Assembly: GCF_900117455.1 (NCBI RefSeq) | Contig: NZ_FPHO01000003.1 | Location: 558,001-622,000 of the forward strand | Reading direction: 5' to 3' | DNA: 64,000 bases | Source: Hyphomicrobium sp. CS1GBMeth3 | GTDB lineage: Bacteria; Pseudomonadota; Alphaproteobacteria; Rhizobiales; Hyphomicrobiaceae | Shown: positions 28,912 to 37,876 of the stretch, in pieces | How positions within the stretch are numbered: the stretch's first letter is position 1 | Layout: each line of letters starts with the position of its first letter | The notes under the pieces: model-generated | Told to the model about the DNA's origin: nothing | The model's database searches: none | The model's input: only the letters and a program-made list of their open reading frames with translations | Program-made: the position numbers and the translations under genes

Positions 28912-29002
28912 CCCGCGCCAGCTTCAACGCGCACGACGTTGAGGATCACACGACATCACCGGGCGATGCGCAAAGGAAAGTCCCGACGCGAGCAGCGGAT
29001 GA

Positions 29003-30013
29003 TTACTCGGCGCTGAACAGGCTCGCCGAACGGCTTCCCGCTTGAGACGCTCCGGATTCCGTCTCGATCTTGCTCGCGCGCAATCGCGGCGCAGCGGCGG
29101 CAGGCGGGGAAGGGCGCACCTTGGGAGCATCGGCCTCGGCAACGGCAGGTGCCCAGGTCGCCGTGGCGGGCAGCTCGCGGTGAGGCGCAGCAGCCGGAGC
29201 CGCTTTCGGATCGACGTTGACCATCTTGCGCAGAAGCGCCGTATTCGCCTGCGCGTCCTCGGCCGGAAGATCGACGGAAGCCACCTGCGTTGCCTCGTCG
29301 TACTTGCCTTGCAGGCCGAGCACGAGGGCGAGATTCTGGCGCACCTTGGCATTCTCGGCACCGGCAACGGACGCACGCCTCAGCAATTGCTCGCCGCGGT
29401 CGGGCTCTCCACTCATGGTGTAGGCCAGCGCCAGATTGTTGAGCACGGACGGGTGTTCCGGATTGAGCGCCTGCGCCCGCTCGTAGAAGCCGATCGCATC
29501 GCGATAGCTGCCTTCCTTTGCGAGCGCCGTGCCGCGCGCGAGCACGATGCGCCAATCGGGATTGGCGGGATCGTCCGCGATTTCGAGAAGCTTCTTGGCC
29601 ACGCTGACCTGGTCGAGCTCGAGCGCAAGACGTCCGTAGTCGGCCGCGAGATCACGATTCGTCCCGTGAATGAGCGAGGCCTGCTGCAGGACGGCAAGCG
29701 CCTCCCGCTTCTGGCCCGTGGCCTTGAGATTCTGCGCATAGGCAAGCGCCGCATCGAGATCGCGCGGGTTCTTCGCGTAGATCTTGCCCCAATACTCGGT
29801 CGCAGCGGCAGGATCGGACGGTGCGGCCTGCTTCACGTCCTCCTTGGAGGGCTCCGGAGACAGCGCCGAGAACAGCCCGGAGCTGTCGTCGCTCCCCGCC
29901 TGCGCACAGGCCCCGAGGAGCAGGCTCACCGTAACCGCTACGATCAAACCACGCCGCCGAACCGGTCTGACCAGATCCGGCCGGACCAGAGGCGCGTCGA
30001 GATCGGCGGCCAT
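29003..30013 (-). CDS. tadD: TPR-repeat lipoprotein, TadD-like
   Basis: This 336-aa protein has an N-terminal signal with a lipobox (VSLLLGACAQAG). Tandem tetratricopeptide repeats cover about residues 65-250 (AATEYWGKIYAKNPRDLDAA, AIGFYERAQALNPEHPSVL, DRGEQLLRRASVAG). The C-terminal 90 residues are Ala/Pro-rich and low in complexity. TadD is the TPR lipoprotein of Tad systems, and the position next to tadC supports the name. However, the gene faces the cluster from the opposite strand. The ATG at 30013 has GGAG 7 nt upstream and is preferred to a GTG at 30025. Confidence 0.85.
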   Translation of the reverse strand: MAADLDAPLVRPDLVRPVRRRGLIVAVTVSLLLGACAQAGSDDSSGLFSALSPEPSKEDVKQAAPSDPAAATEYWGKIYAKNPRDLDAALAYAQNLKATGQKREALAVLQQASLIHGTNRDLAADYGRLALELDQVSVAKKLLEIADDPANPDWRIVLARGTALAKEGSYRDAIGFYERAQALNPEHPSVLNNLALAYTMSGEPDRGEQLLRRASVAGAENAKVRQNLALVLGLQGKYDEATQVASVDLPAEDAQANTALLRKMVNVDPKAAPAAAPHRELPATATWAPAVAEADAPKVRPSPPAAAAPRLRASKIETESGASQAGSRSASLFSAE

Positions 30014-30121
30014 AAACGTCTCCACTGCTCGTCTTGTAACGGGAGTTCACGGGCGGAAGCCCGTCCTCCGTCACTTTCTGATACAGTGATCAATAAACAA
30101 TTAACGGAGCACAACGAGCCT

Positions 30122-30781
30122 TTAACGGAATTCCAGCTCCCGCTTTGCGCCTTCGCCCCATTCCGACATTGCTGGCAATGCGAAAAGGGCCTCGATGTAG
30201 GCGGTGGCCGTGCCATCGTCACCATACGCGCCGAGGTCGGCGACATAGGTCCGAAGCCGCGAGGCCACCGGGGCATACATCGCGTCAGCAATCGAGAACT
30301 GCGAGAACAGGAACGGCCCGTCCGCGCCGAACCGTGCGCGGCAATCCTTCCACAACGTGACGATACGGCGAATATTATCCTGCACCGGCTCCGCATGCTC
30401 GTCCTTCGGGTCGGTCGCAATAAACTTCATCGGGCAGTGCTCGCGCAGCGGCTGGAAACCCGAGTGCATCTCAGCGCTCGCCGCACGCGCTACCGCCCGC
30501 GCGTCCGCATCGGCGGGCCAGAAACCCTTGTCAGGGTGACGCTCGGCCAGATACTCGAGGATCGCAAGGCTGTCCCAGATCATGAGATCGTTCGCCCACA
30601 GCACCGGCACTTTGCCGGCCGGCGAATGGGCCAGGATCTGCTCCTTTTTTTCGGGTGTCCGGAGGTTAATATAGACTTCCGTGAAGGGAATACCCGCCTG
30701 CTTCAGGGCCAGCCACGGCCGCAGGCTCCAGCTCGACGTATACTTGTTGCCGATCACCAGTCGGTAGCCGTTACCCGCCAT
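30122..30781 (-). CDS. Glutathione S-transferase family protein
   Basis: Soluble GST-fold protein of 219 aa. The thioredoxin-like N-terminal domain has NKYTSSWSLRPWLALKQAG, with Ser residues in the catalytic region, then SPAGKVPVLWANDLMIWDSL with the cis-Pro and the glutathione-contacting Asp-Ser. The C-terminal helical domain has FGADGPFLFSQFSIADAMYA with the N-capping Asp motif. The substrate is unknown. It lies 108 bp upstream of tadD on the same strand, without an obvious functional link. Confidence 0.9.
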   Translation of the reverse strand: MAGNGYRLVIGNKYTSSWSLRPWLALKQAGIPFTEVYINLRTPEKKEQILAHSPAGKVPVLWANDLMIWDSLAILEYLAERHPDKGFWPADADARAVARAASAEMHSGFQPLREHCPMKFIATDPKDEHAEPVQDNIRRIVTLWKDCRARFGADGPFLFSQFSIADAMYAPVASRLRTYVADLGAYGDDGTATAYIEALFALPAMSEWGEGAKRELEFR

Positions 30782-30886
30782 CCCCTGCCCTCTTGCAATT
30801 GCGTTTGCGTGCGTGGGAAGGATAATGCCCCATCAAGCATGGCGCGTCCAAGTCGCCAATTTCTCCGAGACTAAAGAACAACATTC

Positions 30887-32338
30887 ATGACCGATAAAAC
30901 TGCCGATGCGAGCACGCTGTCTCCAACTGACGTGCTGGCCCCTCACGACACCACGGGCCCGAGCATTCCGATCTGGCTAACCTCGGATACCAATCCCGTG
31001 TCCGGCATCGATACGCTCGATGACGCCGCCAAGCGCTGGCTCGAGACGACGCGTTTCACGAGCGCGGCGAAGAAGCAGGCTTTTCTCCCCGGCGAGGGCG
31101 GCACCATTGCCGGCGTCGCGTTCGGCCTCGGCAACGGTGCGGTCGGCGATCCTTCTGGCCCTTCGGAGCTTCTGATCGGACAGCTCGCAGCAAGTCTGCC
31201 TCCAGGCCTCTATCATCTTGGCCGCGAGACACCGCATGCCGCGCTCGCCGCCATCGCCTGGGGTCTCGGCGCCTACAAATTCCGCCGCTACAAGACCGGC
31301 GCCTCCGACACACAGCCCGCGCGCCTCAAGATCCCAGAAAGGCTCGACTATCAAGCGATCGTCGACCAGGTGAGCTCGGTCTGGAAAGGGCGCGACCTGA
31401 TCAACACGCCCGCTTCCGATCTCGCGCCCGAGGATCTCGAAGCCGCAGCCGCGCGTCTCGCCCGCGATCACGGCGCCAGCCTCGAGACGACAGTTGGCAA
31501 TGACCTCCTCGCAAAGGGCTTCCGCATGATCCACGCCGTCGGCCGCGCCAGCCCGCGCGCGCCGCGTCTCATCGACCTGCGCTGGCAGAAGCCGGGCGGA
31601 AGCGCCACGGCTCCAACGTTGACGCTGGTCGGCAAGGGCATCACGTTCGACACCGGTGGCCTCGATATCAAGCCCGCGTCGGCGATGTTGCTGATGAAGA
31701 AGGATATGGGCGGCGCCGCGGCGGCATTGACGCTCGCCGAGCTCATCATCACGAGCGGCCTCGACGTACGCCTGCGCCTCTTGATCGCCGCCGCCGAGAA
31801 CAGCATTGCGGGCGACGCCTTCCGCCCTGGCGACATCCTCCTGAGCCATGCCGGCAAAACCGTCGAGGTGGGCAACACGGATGCGGAGGGCCGCCTCGTC
31901 CTCGCCGACGCGCTGTCGCTCGCCGACGAGGAAAGTCCCGACACGGTGCTCGTGTTCGCAACCTTGACCGGCGCTGCCCGCGTCGCGCTCGGCCCGGACC
32001 TTCCCGCAGTCTTCACCAACGACGACGCATTTGCCACCGCCCTTACCAGCGAAGCCGCTGCAGTCGGCGATCCGCTCTGGCGCATGCCGCTCTGGCCCGG
32101 CTATGAGCGCCACCTCGACAGCGAGGTCGCCGACATGAATAACGTCTATGAGGCGCCTTTCGCGGGCGCCATCACGGCGGCGCTGTTCCTCAAGCGCTTC
32201 GTGAAGAATGCGCGCCGCTTCGCGCACTTCGATCTTTATGGATGGCGCCCCGCCGCGCGTCCCCTCGGCCCGAAGGGCGGCGAGCCGCAAACGGCACGCG
32301 CCATCTTCTCAGTCATCAGCAAAGAGTTCACCTCATGA
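30887..32338 (+). CDS. Leucyl aminopeptidase family protein (M17)
   Basis: Two-metal aminopeptidase of 483 aa, likely cytosolic, releasing N-terminal residues from peptides. The metal-binding and catalytic blocks are GKGITFDTGGLDIKPA, MKKDMGGAAAALTLAE, and NTDAEGRLVLADAL with the Asp and Glu ligands. The N-terminal domain is divergent, as in the alphaproteobacterial subgroup of this family. Its stop codon overlaps the start of the NlpC/P60 gene (ATGA), so the two are probably translationally coupled. Confidence 0.93.
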   Translation: MTDKTADASTLSPTDVLAPHDTTGPSIPIWLTSDTNPVSGIDTLDDAAKRWLETTRFTSAAKKQAFLPGEGGTIAGVAFGLGNGAVGDPSGPSELLIGQLAASLPPGLYHLGRETPHAALAAIAWGLGAYKFRRYKTGASDTQPARLKIPERLDYQAIVDQVSSVWKGRDLINTPASDLAPEDLEAAAARLARDHGASLETTVGNDLLAKGFRMIHAVGRASPRAPRLIDLRWQKPGGSATAPTLTLVGKGITFDTGGLDIKPASAMLLMKKDMGGAAAALTLAELIITSGLDVRLRLLIAAAENSIAGDAFRPGDILLSHAGKTVEVGNTDAEGRLVLADALSLADEESPDTVLVFATLTGAARVALGPDLPAVFTNDDAFATALTSEAAAVGDPLWRMPLWPGYERHLDSEVADMNNVYEAPFAGAITAALFLKRFVKNARRFAHFDLYGWRPAARPLGPKGGEPQTARAIFSVISKEFTS

Positions 32339-33267
32339 CGGACGAGAACGCAGGGGGAAACGGGACCGCGAGAAGCACCCCGCCGCCGCTGCCGCAGCAG
32401 GCGCTCGACCCGCGCCGCAATGTCGTCCGCCAGGACCTCGCGGCGTTGTCGCTGCGCGACCGCGTGGCGGCACCGCGCTATGCGCCCGGCATCGTGCGGC
32501 AGGTCATACGCCCCGCCGTTCCCCTGCGCCGCGAGCCGAACGCCAAGCTCGGCCTCGAGACGGAAGCGCTCTACGGCGAGCTGGTGCGCGTCTACGATGA
32601 AGCCGACGGATGGGCCTGGGTTCAGCTCGAGCGCGACCGCTACGTCGGCTACCTGCCGTCCGCAACACTGACCGGCGAAATCGTGCCGATGACCCACCGC
32701 GTCAAGGCGCTCGGCACATTCATCTACCCCGCCCCGGACATCAAGACACCGCCACTACTGCATTTGCCGCTCAATGCAGAGGTTTGCGTGGCGGAATGGG
32801 ACGATCGCTTCTGCCGCCTCAAGCGCGGCGGCTTCGTCATCACGCGGCATCTGACGGAGCGCGACCGGTTCGAGAGGGATTTCGTCGACATCGCCGAGCG
32901 CCTGATCGGCTCGCCTTACCTGTGGGGCGGCCGTACGCGCATCGGCATCGATTGCTCGGGCCTCGTGCAGGTCTCGCTCGAGGCAGCCGGCATAGCCGCC
33001 CCGCGCGACACCGATATGCAGGCCACTGAGCTCGGCACTGCGATTCCCGTGCCAGGCGACCTCGAAGGCTTGAAGCGTGGCGATCTCATCTTCTGGCCGG
33101 GCCACGTCGGCATCATGAGCGACGGCGTCATGCTCGTGCACGCCAACGCTCACCACATGGCAGTCGCCGCCGAAACACTGCCCGAAGCCGCCGAGCGCAT
33201 CGCCAGGCAGTCGGCTCCTATCACGACCATCCGCCGCCTCGCAGCGTCACCCGACAGAGGCGCTTAA
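32335..33267 (+). CDS. NlpC/P60 family peptidase with bacterial SH3-like domains
   Basis: Cysteine peptidase of the cell-wall hydrolase superfamily, 310 aa. The N-terminal 180 residues contain SH3-like segments (GELVRVYDEADGWAWVQL and YVGYLPSATL). The catalytic domain has GIDCSGLVQ (Cys207), WPGHVGIM (His257) and VHANAHHMA. Relatives cut gamma-D-glutamyl-meso-diaminopimelate bonds in peptidoglycan peptides. No signal peptide is visible, so it may act on recycled muropeptides in the cytosol together with the coupled aminopeptidase; that is inference. The ATG at 32335 overlaps the upstream stop. Its stop shares TTAA with the convergent gene. Confidence 0.92.
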   Translation: MTDENAGGNGTARSTPPPLPQQALDPRRNVVRQDLAALSLRDRVAAPRYAPGIVRQVIRPAVPLRREPNAKLGLETEALYGELVRVYDEADGWAWVQLERDRYVGYLPSATLTGEIVPMTHRVKALGTFIYPAPDIKTPPLLHLPLNAEVCVAEWDDRFCRLKRGGFVITRHLTERDRFERDFVDIAERLIGSPYLWGGRTRIGIDCSGLVQVSLEAAGIAAPRDTDMQATELGTAIPVPGDLEGLKRGDLIFWPGHVGIMSDGVMLVHANAHHMAVAAETLPEAAERIARQSAPITTIRRLAASPDRGA

Positions 33268-33722
33268 TCGCCGTACGTTCGCCGATACGGCAGGAAGTGC
33301 CGATCGCGGCTCTCGGCGCTCCCGCCCGGCTGCGACCCGGAACGCCAAACGACGCCCTCATCAAGCCGCACGAGCGTCTCAACGTCGGCCGCAACGCCCG
33401 TCGCCGTACTCACCCACCGACGCTGGATCACGTCGCCTTCGACGATCCGCTCGAGCAGCCGCACGAGCTGATCGAGACTTTGCAGCGCGCAATCTTCGTA
33501 GGTCTCGCCAGCAACCGAGATATCGAACCGGCCGTTTTGTTTCAGCGCAATCGCGACAGGGCAAGCCGTTGCAATATGAGGCTCGATCGACAGCAGCCAG
33601 CTCTGCCCGTCGCGCGCTTCCACCGTGGAGGCGACATCCGCGATCGTCGGCACCCAATAGCGGAGCTGCTCGATCGTCGTCTCGATCGAGACCGACCGCG
33701 CCACATCCGGCGGCGTATTCAT
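33264..33722 (-). CDS. Conserved-looking hypothetical protein
   Basis: I do not recognise this 152-aa protein. It has no signal peptide or membrane segment. It is acidic in the middle (YEDCALQSLDQLVRLLERIVEGD) and begins with a helical SIETTIEQLRYWVPTIADVA segment. The C-terminus is polar, ending HFLPYRRTYGD. Codon usage looks like that of neighbouring genes, which supports a real gene. Its stop overlaps that of the NlpC/P60 gene through a shared TTAA. The ribosome-binding site is weak. Confidence 0.7.
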   Translation of the reverse strand: MNTPPDVARSVSIETTIEQLRYWVPTIADVASTVEARDGQSWLLSIEPHIATACPVAIALKQNGRFDISVAGETYEDCALQSLDQLVRLLERIVEGDVIQRRWVSTATGVAADVETLVRLDEGVVWRSGSQPGGSAESRDRHFLPYRRTYGD

Positions 33723-33832
33723 GGAGCGTAACCTGACCAGAGGAACTTGAAGCCCGCAAAGTTGCAGCGCTCACGAGACTATCTGGAAGCGAACCGCCGG
33801 GCCATCCGTAAAACTGCCGCGCGCCGTGACCG

Positions 33833-35464
33833 TCAGCCCGCGACGGCAGCGCGATGCGCGACCTTGAGATCGAACGCGGCCGCGAGCAGCGCCTTCGTGT
33901 AATCGGCCTTGGGCGCCGTAAAGATCTCCTCGGCAGGTCCCTCCTCCACGGCGCGCCCGTTGCGCATAACGATCACATAGTTGCAAAGCGCCCGCACCAC
34001 CTTGAGATCGTGACTGATGAACACGTACGCGAGGTTCCGGCGCGCCTGCAGATCACGCAAGAGATCGACGATCTGCGCCTGCACACTCATGTCGAGCGCG
34101 CTCGTCGGCTCGTCGAGCACGATGAACTTCGGCTCGAGCGCCATTGCGCGCGCGATGGCGATGCGCTGACGCTGACCGCCAGAGAACTCGTGCGGATACC
34201 GGTCGAGCGCGGACGCATCGAGGCCGACCTCCTTCAGCGCCTCCGCCGCCCGCTCACGCCTCTGCTCTTCCGTCCAATCCGGCTTCTGGATCAGAAGCCC
34301 TTCCTCGATGATGCCGAAAATCGAGAGGCGCGGCGACAGCGACCCGTAAGGGTCCTGAAACACCACCTGCATCTCCCGCCGGAGCGGCCGCATCTCCTTC
34401 GACGACAGTCCGTCAATACGCTGGCCCATGTAGACGATCGGTCCTTGCGACGAAATCAACCGCAGGATCGCGAGCCCGAGCGTCGTCTTGCCGGATCCGG
34501 ACTCACCGACCACGCCCACCGTCTGCCCGGCGAGGATCTTGACCGAGAGCCCGTCGACGGCTTTCACGTGGTCCACCGTCCGCTGAAACAAGCCGCGCTT
34601 GATCGGAAACCACACCTTGAGATCGTTCGTCTCAGCAATCACCGGCGCATCGGCTTCGAAACTTGGCGGCGCTCCCTTGGGCTCGGCCGCGAGCAGATGG
34701 CGTGTGTAAGGGTGCTGCGGCGCAGTGAACAGCGCTTCGGTCGGCTGCTCCTCGACGATCTCGCCGCGCTGCATGACGTAGACGCGTTCCGCCATGCGCC
34801 GCACGATACCGAGGTCGTGCGTGATCAGCAGCAGTGCCATGCCCATCTCGCGCTGGAGATCGCGCAGAAGCTCGAGGATCTGCGCCTGGATCGTCACGTC
34901 GAGCGCCGTTGTCGGCTCGTCCGCGATCAAGAGATCCGGCTCGTTGGCGAGCGCCATGGCGATCATGACACGCTGGCGCTGCCCACCCGAAAGCTGATGC
35001 GGGAAGGCATCGAGCCGCTTTTCCGGCTCCGGAATACCGACCTTGGTAAGAAGCTCGAGAATGCGCGCGCGCAGCGCCGCGCCATTCAGACCCCGATGCA
35101 GCTTCAGCATCTCGCCGACCTGCCGCTCGATGGTGTGCAGCGGATTGAGCGACGTCATCGGCTCCTGGAAGATCATCGCGATGCGCCCGCCGCGGATGCG
35201 CTTGAGCTCCGCCTCCGACGCCTTGAGCAGGTCCTTGCCCTCGAAAAAGATCTCACCCGAGGGATGCGACGCCGGGGGATAAGGCAGAAGCCGCAGGATA
35301 GACAGCGCCGACACGGATTTGCCGCTGCCGGACTCCCCGACCAGCGCCACCGTCTCGCCCCGGTTGATGCGGAACGACACGCCCTTCACCGCCGTCGTCG
35401 TCACGCCGCCCGCGCGGAACGCGACCGAGAGGTTTTTGACGTTGACGAGAACTTCTCGCGACAT
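33833..35464 (-). CDS. yejF: Peptide ABC transporter, double ATPase subunit (YejF-like)
   Basis: Cytoplasmic ATPase with two complete ABC domains in one 543-aa chain, powering import through YejB/YejE. Domain 1 has Walker [10 protein letters not shown]-loop [10 protein letters not shown], signature LSGGQRQRV and Walker B LLIADEP. Domain 2 has [27 protein letters not shown] and FIVLDEP. Both carry the oligopeptide/dipeptide ATPase C-terminal patch ([12 protein letters not shown] in domain 1). The ATG at 35464 follows GAGGAG. It is the last gene of a five-gene minus-strand operon. Yej systems import peptides and microcin C-like compounds in enterobacteria. Confidence 0.95.
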   Translation of the reverse strand: MSREVLVNVKNLSVAFRAGGVTTTAVKGVSFRINRGETVALVGESGSGKSVSALSILRLLPYPPASHPSGEIFFEGKDLLKASEAELKRIRGGRIAMIFQEPMTSLNPLHTIERQVGEMLKLHRGLNGAALRARILELLTKVGIPEPEKRLDAFPHQLSGGQRQRVMIAMALANEPDLLIADEPTTALDVTIQAQILELLRDLQREMGMALLLITHDLGIVRRMAERVYVMQRGEIVEEQPTEALFTAPQHPYTRHLLAAEPKGAPPSFEADAPVIAETNDLKVWFPIKRGLFQRTVDHVKAVDGLSVKILAGQTVGVVGESGSGKTTLGLAILRLISSQGPIVYMGQRIDGLSSKEMRPLRREMQVVFQDPYGSLSPRLSIFGIIEEGLLIQKPDWTEEQRRERAAEALKEVGLDASALDRYPHEFSGGQRQRIAIARAMALEPKFIVLDEPTSALDMSVQAQIVDLLRDLQARRNLAYVFISHDLKVVRALCNYVIVMRNGRAVEEGPAEEIFTAPKADYTKALLAAAFDLKVAHRAAVAG

Positions 35465-35478
35465 AAGCCCGCTCCTCC

Positions 35479-36714
35479 TCACGCGAAGGTCTTGCGGGGA
35501 TCAAGCGCGTCGCGCACCCCCTCGAAGATGAAGATCAGCAGCGACAGCATGATCGCGATCGAGAAGAACGCGCTCATGCCGAGCCACGGCGCGCCGAGAT
35601 CACCCTTGCCTTGCAGCAGAAGCTCGCCCAGCGACGGCGAGCCGGGCGGCAATCCGAGCCCGAGGAAATCGAGCGACGTGAGCGTTGTGATCGAGCCCGA
35701 AAGCTGGAACGGCATGAACGTGACGGTGGCGACTGCCGCATTCGGCAGCACGTGCTTCCACATGATGGTGGTGTCCGAAAGCCCGAGCGCCCGCGCCGCG
35801 CGTACATACTCGAAGTTGCGCGCGCGCAAGAATTCCGCCCGCACCACACCCACGAGCGACGTCCATTGGAACGCCAGGAGCACGAACAACAGCGTCCAGA
35901 ATCCTGGCACCAGCACCGCCGCGATGATGATCAGCACGTAGAGCGTCGGTATGTTGCCCCATATCTCGAGGAAGCGCTGCATCGTGAGGTCGATCCAGCC
36001 GCCGTAGTAGCCTTGCACGGCGCCAGCGGCGATGCCGATAATGCTGGAAAAGATGGTCAGGATCAGACCAAACAGAACCGAGATGCGGAACCCGTAGATA
36101 ACGCGCGCCAGCACGTCCCGGCCCTGGTTGTCGAGCCCGAGCCAGTTCCAGTTTCCTATCGCGAGATAACGTTCCATCTGATCTGGTGGCGCGTCGCAGA
36201 GCTTGGCTCGCGCTGCCCATTGCGGTGGTGCCGGATAGCCGAGCCCACCCTGATGCGAGACGCCGTCCCGCTCGATGACGCAGCGCCCCTCAGAATCGAC
36301 GCGGTTCGGATAGTCCTTGTTGATGGTGTCGTAGGAGTAGCGGATCGGCGGCCAAAGCATCCAGCCGTTGGCTTCTATCTCGTCGATGATCATCGGATCG
36401 CGGTAGTCGGTGACGGCCAGGAAGCCGCCGAATTTCGATTCCGGGTAGTCGACCAGCACCGGGAACAGCGTCTCGCCCTTGTAGCGGGCGATCAACGGCC
36501 GGTCGTTGGCAATCAGCTCCGCGAACAGCGTCACCACAAACAGCACCAGGAAGAGGATGAGGCTCCAGTAGCCGCGCCGGTTGGCCTTGAAGTTCGCCCA
36601 TCGGCGCGCGTTGATCGGCGATAGCTTGAACCGTGGCAGCATGCGCGTGTAGAGCGGCGGCCGAATGAGATCCGGCCTCACCTCCTCTATGTCCTCTTCG
36701 CGTCGGGCGTCCAT
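35479..36714 (-). CDS. yejE: Peptide ABC transporter permease (YejE-like)
   Basis: Inner-membrane permease of 411 aa. An N-terminal membrane helix (LILFLVLFVVTLFAELIAND) is followed by a long periplasmic segment (about residues 70-195) with the YejE-type motifs GWMLWPPIRYSYDTI, RVDSEGRC and NWNWLGLDNQGRDVL. The transport domain has an EAA-like loop (AEFLRARNFEYVRAARALGL) that contacts the ATPase. A cytoplasmic Arg-rich N-terminus precedes helix 1. It is longer than the roughly 340-aa Escherichia coli protein, as is common for alphaproteobacterial YejE. It lies 14 bp upstream of yejF. Confidence 0.95.
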   Translation of the reverse strand: MDARREEDIEEVRPDLIRPPLYTRMLPRFKLSPINARRWANFKANRRGYWSLILFLVLFVVTLFAELIANDRPLIARYKGETLFPVLVDYPESKFGGFLAVTDYRDPMIIDEIEANGWMLWPPIRYSYDTINKDYPNRVDSEGRCVIERDGVSHQGGLGYPAPPQWAARAKLCDAPPDQMERYLAIGNWNWLGLDNQGRDVLARVIYGFRISVLFGLILTIFSSIIGIAAGAVQGYYGGWIDLTMQRFLEIWGNIPTLYVLIIIAAVLVPGFWTLLFVLLAFQWTSLVGVVRAEFLRARNFEYVRAARALGLSDTTIMWKHVLPNAAVATVTFMPFQLSGSITTLTSLDFLGLGLPPGSPSLGELLLQGKGDLGAPWLGMSAFFSIAIMLSLLIFIFEGVRDALDPRKTFA

Positions 36715-36716
36715 GG

Positions 36717-37829
36717 CTAGACCTCCCGGCTCTCGAAGTCGATGCGCGGATCGACCAGCGTATAGACGAAATCGGTGACGACGTTCACGACAAGTCCCAG
36801 CAGCGCGAAGATGTAAAGCGTCGCGAATACCACCGCATAGTCGCGCTTGATCGCCGACTCGAAGCCGAGCAGCCCGAGCCCGTCGAGCGAGAAGATGGTC
36901 TCGATCAAGAGCGATCCGGAGAAGAACGCGCTGACGAACGCAGCCGGGAACCCGGCGATGATCAACAGCATGGCGTTGCGGAAAATATGCCCGTAGAGCA
37001 CCTCTCGCTCACCGAGCCCCTTCGAGCGCGCTGTGATGACGTACTGCTTGCGGATCTCGTCGAGAAAGCTGTTCTTGGTCAGGAACGCCATCGTCGTGAA
37101 GGCACCGAGCGCCATGGCGATGATCGGCAGCGTCAGGTGCCAGAAGTAGTCGACCACTTTTCCGATCAGCGACAGCTGATCCCAGTTGTCTGACGTGAGC
37201 CCGCGCGACGGAAAGAGCTGGAAGAACGAAGAGCCCGCGAACACGATCAGCAAAAGCACCGCGATCAGGAAGCCCGGCACCGCATACCCGATGACCAGCA
37301 CCGTACTGGTCCAGGTGTCGAACTTCTCGCCGTCCCGCACAGCTTTGCGGATGCCGAGCGGGATCGCGATGAGATAGGTGATCAACGTCATCCAGATCCC
37401 GAGCGAGATAGAGACCGGCAGCTTCTCCTTGATCAGCTCGATCACCGACACGTCGCGGAAGTAGCTCTTGCCGAAGTCGAACATCAGGTAGTTCTTCATC
37501 ATGAGCAGGAAGCGCTCATGCGCCGGCTTGTCGAAGCCGAACTGCTTCTCGAGGCTCTTGATGAACTCCGGGTCGAGCCCCTGCGCGCCACGGTATTTCG
37601 ACGTGACACTGTCGCCTCCACCTTGGCCGAGCTGACTGCCTCCACCCAGAGTATCGCGCGCGCCTCCGCCGATCCGGTCCGAGATCGACATGTCGCTACC
37701 CGTCAGCTTGGCGATCATCTGCTCGACCGGACCGCCCGGCGCGAACTGAATGATCACGAAGCTGATCAGCATGATGCCGATCATAGTCGGAATGATCAGC
37801 AGCAGTCGCTTGAGGAGATAGGCAGCCAT
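36717..37829 (-). CDS. yejB: Peptide ABC transporter permease (YejB-like)
   Basis: Inner-membrane permease of 370 aa that pairs with YejE. It begins MAAYLLKRLLLIIPTMIGIM, the typical first helix of DppB-type permeases, followed by FVIIQFAPGGPVEQM. A Gly/Ser-rich loop (residues about 52-75, GGGARDTLGGGSQLGQGGGD) precedes the conserved LEKQFGFDKP. The permease EAA loop is RKQYVITARSKGLGEREVLY. Only 2 bp separate it from yejE, consistent with co-expression. Confidence 0.95.
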   Translation of the reverse strand: MAAYLLKRLLLIIPTMIGIMLISFVIIQFAPGGPVEQMIAKLTGSDMSISDRIGGGARDTLGGGSQLGQGGGDSVTSKYRGAQGLDPEFIKSLEKQFGFDKPAHERFLLMMKNYLMFDFGKSYFRDVSVIELIKEKLPVSISLGIWMTLITYLIAIPLGIRKAVRDGEKFDTWTSTVLVIGYAVPGFLIAVLLLIVFAGSSFFQLFPSRGLTSDNWDQLSLIGKVVDYFWHLTLPIIAMALGAFTTMAFLTKNSFLDEIRKQYVITARSKGLGEREVLYGHIFRNAMLLIIAGFPAAFVSAFFSGSLLIETIFSLDGLGLLGFESAIKRDYAVVFATLYIFALLGLVVNVVTDFVYTLVDPRIDFESREV

Positions 37830-37876
37830 CGTATGATCATATCCTCATGCGCCCGGGGCGCGTCAAACGCTGAGCC

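Noticed and set aside
29042..30874. A 610-codon open frame on the plus strand opposite tadD and the GST gene
   Set aside because: It spans two unrelated real genes and their intergenic gap, and the product is Arg-rich with no domain.
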